Below are positions 61,160-64,000 of a DNA stretch of 64,000 nt, piece after piece. Under the pieces are notes generated by a model that saw only the letters and a list, made by a program, of their open reading frames with translations, ran no database searches and was not told the origin of the DNA. Origin of the DNA: Gautieria morchelliformis (lineage: Eukaryota; Basidiomycota; Agaricomycetes; Gomphales; Gomphaceae); assembly GCA_015179125.1 (NCBI GenBank), contig WHVA01000531.1:1-64000 (forward strand). The letters run 5' to 3'. Positions within the stretch are counted from its first letter, which is position 1; every line of letters begins with the position of its first letter. A program made the position numbers and the translations under genes.

Positions 61160-64000
61160 TCAAACTCGATGTATTCCTAGAAATTCTAGGATATGGAGAT
61201 GTTTGCGTGGAGATAATGGCTTTGTGAGAATGTCTGCAGGATTGTCCATCGCAGGAGTGTAACATATCTTGATGTTCCCATTAGTGATTTGTTCCTTTGT
61301 GTAATGGAAGTGAACATCAATATGTTTCGTGCGACTGTTGTTGATGTTATCTTGGGAAAATGCGATGGAGGATTGGTTGTCGGTAAATATGGTGATGGGA
61401 GCGAGGTTATGCTGAAAACCTTGTCCCATTCTTATAAGCCATATTCCTTCTGCTGATGCAAAGGATCCTGCAACAAGTTCTGATTCCATTGATGATCGGC
61501 TCACAAGATTTTGTTTCTTTGATGCCCAAGAGATAGGGCCACCATTGAACATAAAAACCCATCCTGTGGTAGACTTCCTATCATCCTTGTCTCCTGCGAA
61601 GTCTGCATCTGTGAATCCCGCAAGCCCATGAGCATATCCCTTTGTGCCATCACCATGACTTGAGAATGTGATGCCAAATTCTTTTGTGTTGATTAAGTAG
61701 TGTAGAATTCGTTTGGCAGCTTCCCAGTGAGTGATGTTGGGTTTGGATGCAAATTGTGCACATCTGTTGACTGCATAGGATATGTTGGGTCGAGTGGCCA
61801 CTGCGCAGTAGTTGAGACTTCCAATCAATGACGAATAGGATATATCCATAATATCATTGGATTGGTGGAGACTCTGAGTTCGATGTTTGGGTCCATTGGT
61901 GAGTTCACTGCACGTCCAGCTGTAATATCGAATCGTTTTGAAATAGAGTTGATAAAGGATGGTTGGGAAATATGGATGTTACCCAGTTCTTGATTCCTGA
62001 TGATTCGAATTCCCAAAAGCCGGCTTGGTTCACCTAGATCTTGGATGTCAAAGCTCCCCCTCACATCTCTAATCATTCTCTCCATTGTTTCCTTGGAATT
62101 CGCAGCCATTAATCCATCATCCACATACCAGCCCACTACAGCCACCTCTCCTTTGTCTCCAAACCTGAAAAACATTGTTTGATCTGCCTCTCCTGCCTTG
62201 AACCCCATTTTCTCTAATTCCTTCCTCAAAGTATTGTGCCACACTCGTCCTGATTGCTTCAATCCATATATCCCTTTGTTTAACTTGCAGACAAGATATT
62301 CCTCTCCTGGTTTGATAAAACCCTCCGGTTGGTGCATATACACAGTGTCCTCAAGTTTTCCATTGAGATATGCGCCCTTTACATCCACATGGTGCAGTTC
62401 GAGGCTGTACTTGCAAGCTAATGCAAGAATGAGTCGAATTGAGGTTAATCTGATGGTAGGGGAGTATGTTTCTTGATAATCGATGCCTGGAACTTGTGAA
62501 AAGCCTTGTGCCACTAGTCTTGATTTGAAATTGTTTATGTCGCCTATGTTGTCCCGTTTAATTCTGAAAACACAACAGCATCCTATAACATTCGTATTTG
62601 GAGGGCATTCGACCAGGGTCCAGGTATAACCTGTAAGTGTGTCATATTCCACCTCGCACGATTTCTTCCACTGTGGCGCATTTTCCGAGCTCATAGCCTC
62701 CTTGTAGCTGCTCGGTTCATCCTCTGCAAGAGTCACGAAGGCTGCCTCCACCTCCTCGAATTCTTGCCTCCCATGTGCCATCGCAATCATCTCTCTCATC
62801 AATGCTGCATGTCTCCTTCCTCTTCCATACTCCACATTTGATGGATCCATCCATGGACCTTTGGAAAAACCCTTTGGAGCAATTTCTTCTTCGATTTCTT
62901 CCTCTTCTGCCTCTCTGTCTTCTTCCTCTGTCCTCAGCTCCACTCCTTCGATCTCTTCCTCATGCTCTATCTTCTTCTTCTCCTCCTCTTCGACTTGCTG
63001 TAATATTCCAGTGGTATCAGTCCTGTCAACGAATGGTAATTCTTCATCATACTGCCATTCCTGTACAGGCCTCAGCTCCTCAGGTTGGAAAATAACAGGA
63101 AGTCTGGCTTCACGTTGCCAGAGTGTAGGTGTGTCGTCTGCATCGGTTCCATGAATAGAGACTCGTTCTATGTGATTCAGTTCATCAAAGACGACATCTC
63201 TGGACTTCAGCAATGTGTGCGTGCGTGGAACACAGACCTTGTAAGCCTTGGAATTGTCAAAATATCCAACAAATATTCCTTCCACTGACTTGTAATCTCC
63301 TTTTCTCCTTGTTGCTTTAGGAATCAAGGCCCAGCACTTAGAGCCATAAGTGCGAAGCCAATTCACCTTTGGTTTTACTAGCCAAAAGGCCTCATAAGGT
63401 GATTTGTTGATCCTGTGATGCAGAATTCGATTTTTGACAAAATTGACTGTGTGCACTCCAGAGACCCAAAATCGATTCGAAAGTCCTGCATCATGCTGAA
63501 TGGTTAATGCTCCTTCTTGAAGGGTCCTGTTGTATCTTTCAGCAATGGCATTATGCTCTGGAGTGTAGGGAGAAGTGGTTTGATGAGCGATCCCAAGGTC
63601 TTTGCATAACTTTTGAAATTCCTTCCCCATATATTCTCCTCCATTATCTGTCCTCACTCTCCTCACATCCTCTCCTTTCTGCTTCTTCAACCACATAATA
63701 TACGCCTTGAATGAATTTGTGACAGTGGCACACTCTTTGTTCTTCAGAAAATCAATACTGACATAGCGAGTCTTGTGATCGATCCAGGTCACAAAATATC
63801 GAAAGCCATTGATGGAGACGTCGAATGGACCACAAAGGTCAGAGGAAATGATATCTCCAATTTCCTCTGGTAATTCTTCTGTACTCTTTGAAAGGTGCGC
63901 GTGTCTGCTTGCCAAAGGGACAATTTGAGCATTGGCTCATGTACTGGTCCGCCTCCACATCAGGGAGTCCATCAACTGTTTGCAACCTCGACATCGTCTC
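61160..64000 (-). pseudogene. Copia pol, decayed, runs off window edge
   Basis: Minus-strand frames 63915-61825 and 61849-61160 match the nested Copia throughout: CPFGKQTRAPF, SSDLCGPFD, RTDNGGEYMG, PEHNAIAERYNR, GIYGLKQSGRVWH, WYVDDGLMAAN, FTDADFAGDKDDRKSTTG, TKHIDVHFHYTK. One-base frameshifts near 63890 and 61850 break the polyprotein. GSRWTFRVK of the relative reads GCCCVFRIK here. It is more AT-rich than the nested element. Integrase, RT and RNase H are recognisable; gag and protease lie beyond the edge. Confidence 0.85.

Noticed and set aside
1-64000. CRISPR arrays, rRNA or tRNA genes
   Set aside because: No regularly spaced short repeats and no cloverleaf-compatible sequence; the tRNA-like matches are primer sites only.

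Overview
The window looks like accessory, transposon-dense chromatin of a mushroom-forming basidiomycete (Agaricomycetes). The evidence is fungal: short (about 55-80 bp) GT-AG introns, basidiomycete-type Ty3/Gypsy and Ty1/Copia polyproteins, an Ngaro-type tyrosine-recombinase retrotransposon, and decayed copies of seven-transmembrane receptor-like genes of a kind seen in Agaricomycetes. There is no bacterial operon structure, CRISPR array, rRNA or tRNA gene. All family names come from motifs read by eye and from general knowledge; no database was searched.

Layout. 1-4822: a decayed Gypsy element on the minus strand (reverse transcriptase cut by the window edge, gag, candidate 5' LTR). 4823-7436: two truncated Copia elements, the second butted onto a C-terminal exon of an RPB9-like RNA polymerase subunit (7437-7568). 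8155-12860: a segmental repeat holding an Ngaro RT relic and a decayed receptor-like gene (copy A). 13733-15880: a 2.1 kb element with 31 bp perfect terminal inverted repeats and a 7 bp target duplication. 15990-16739: RPB9-type N-terminal zinc-ribbon exons followed by TFIIS-type C-terminal zinc-ribbon exons. The last TFIIS exon lies at 32882-32918, after a 16.1 kb interval holding an apparently intact Ngaro-type element (17121-22341) and a young Copia element (22419-32835) with another young Copia nested inside it (22806-28721). 33141-37390: second copy (B) of the segmental repeat.

37391-55430 is mostly old transposon debris: solo LTRs with target duplications, LTR fragments, a decayed Gypsy RNase H/integrase/chromodomain region (44460-47254), a partial receptor copy (D), and a DUF6534-like pseudogene. 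55430-59571 is receptor copy C, with a small LTR-bounded non-autonomous element (55513-56393) upstream. 60181-60549 is a second TFIIS 3' end, in which the matching intron is only 60 bp. 60623-64000 is a decayed Copia element on the minus strand, cut by the window edge.

How the parts relate. Repeated order (zinc-ribbon exons next to receptor-like genes) suggests a local duplication cluster expanded and broken by retrotransposons. The points I rate highest are: an in-frame UGA between Gypsy gag and pol framed by two hairpins; a UGA at the same place in gag of two different Copia elements; Copia primer sites that match the anticodon arm of tRNA-Lys rather than initiator tRNA-Met; the TIR element with a possible captured gene fragment; and the split TFIIS gene.
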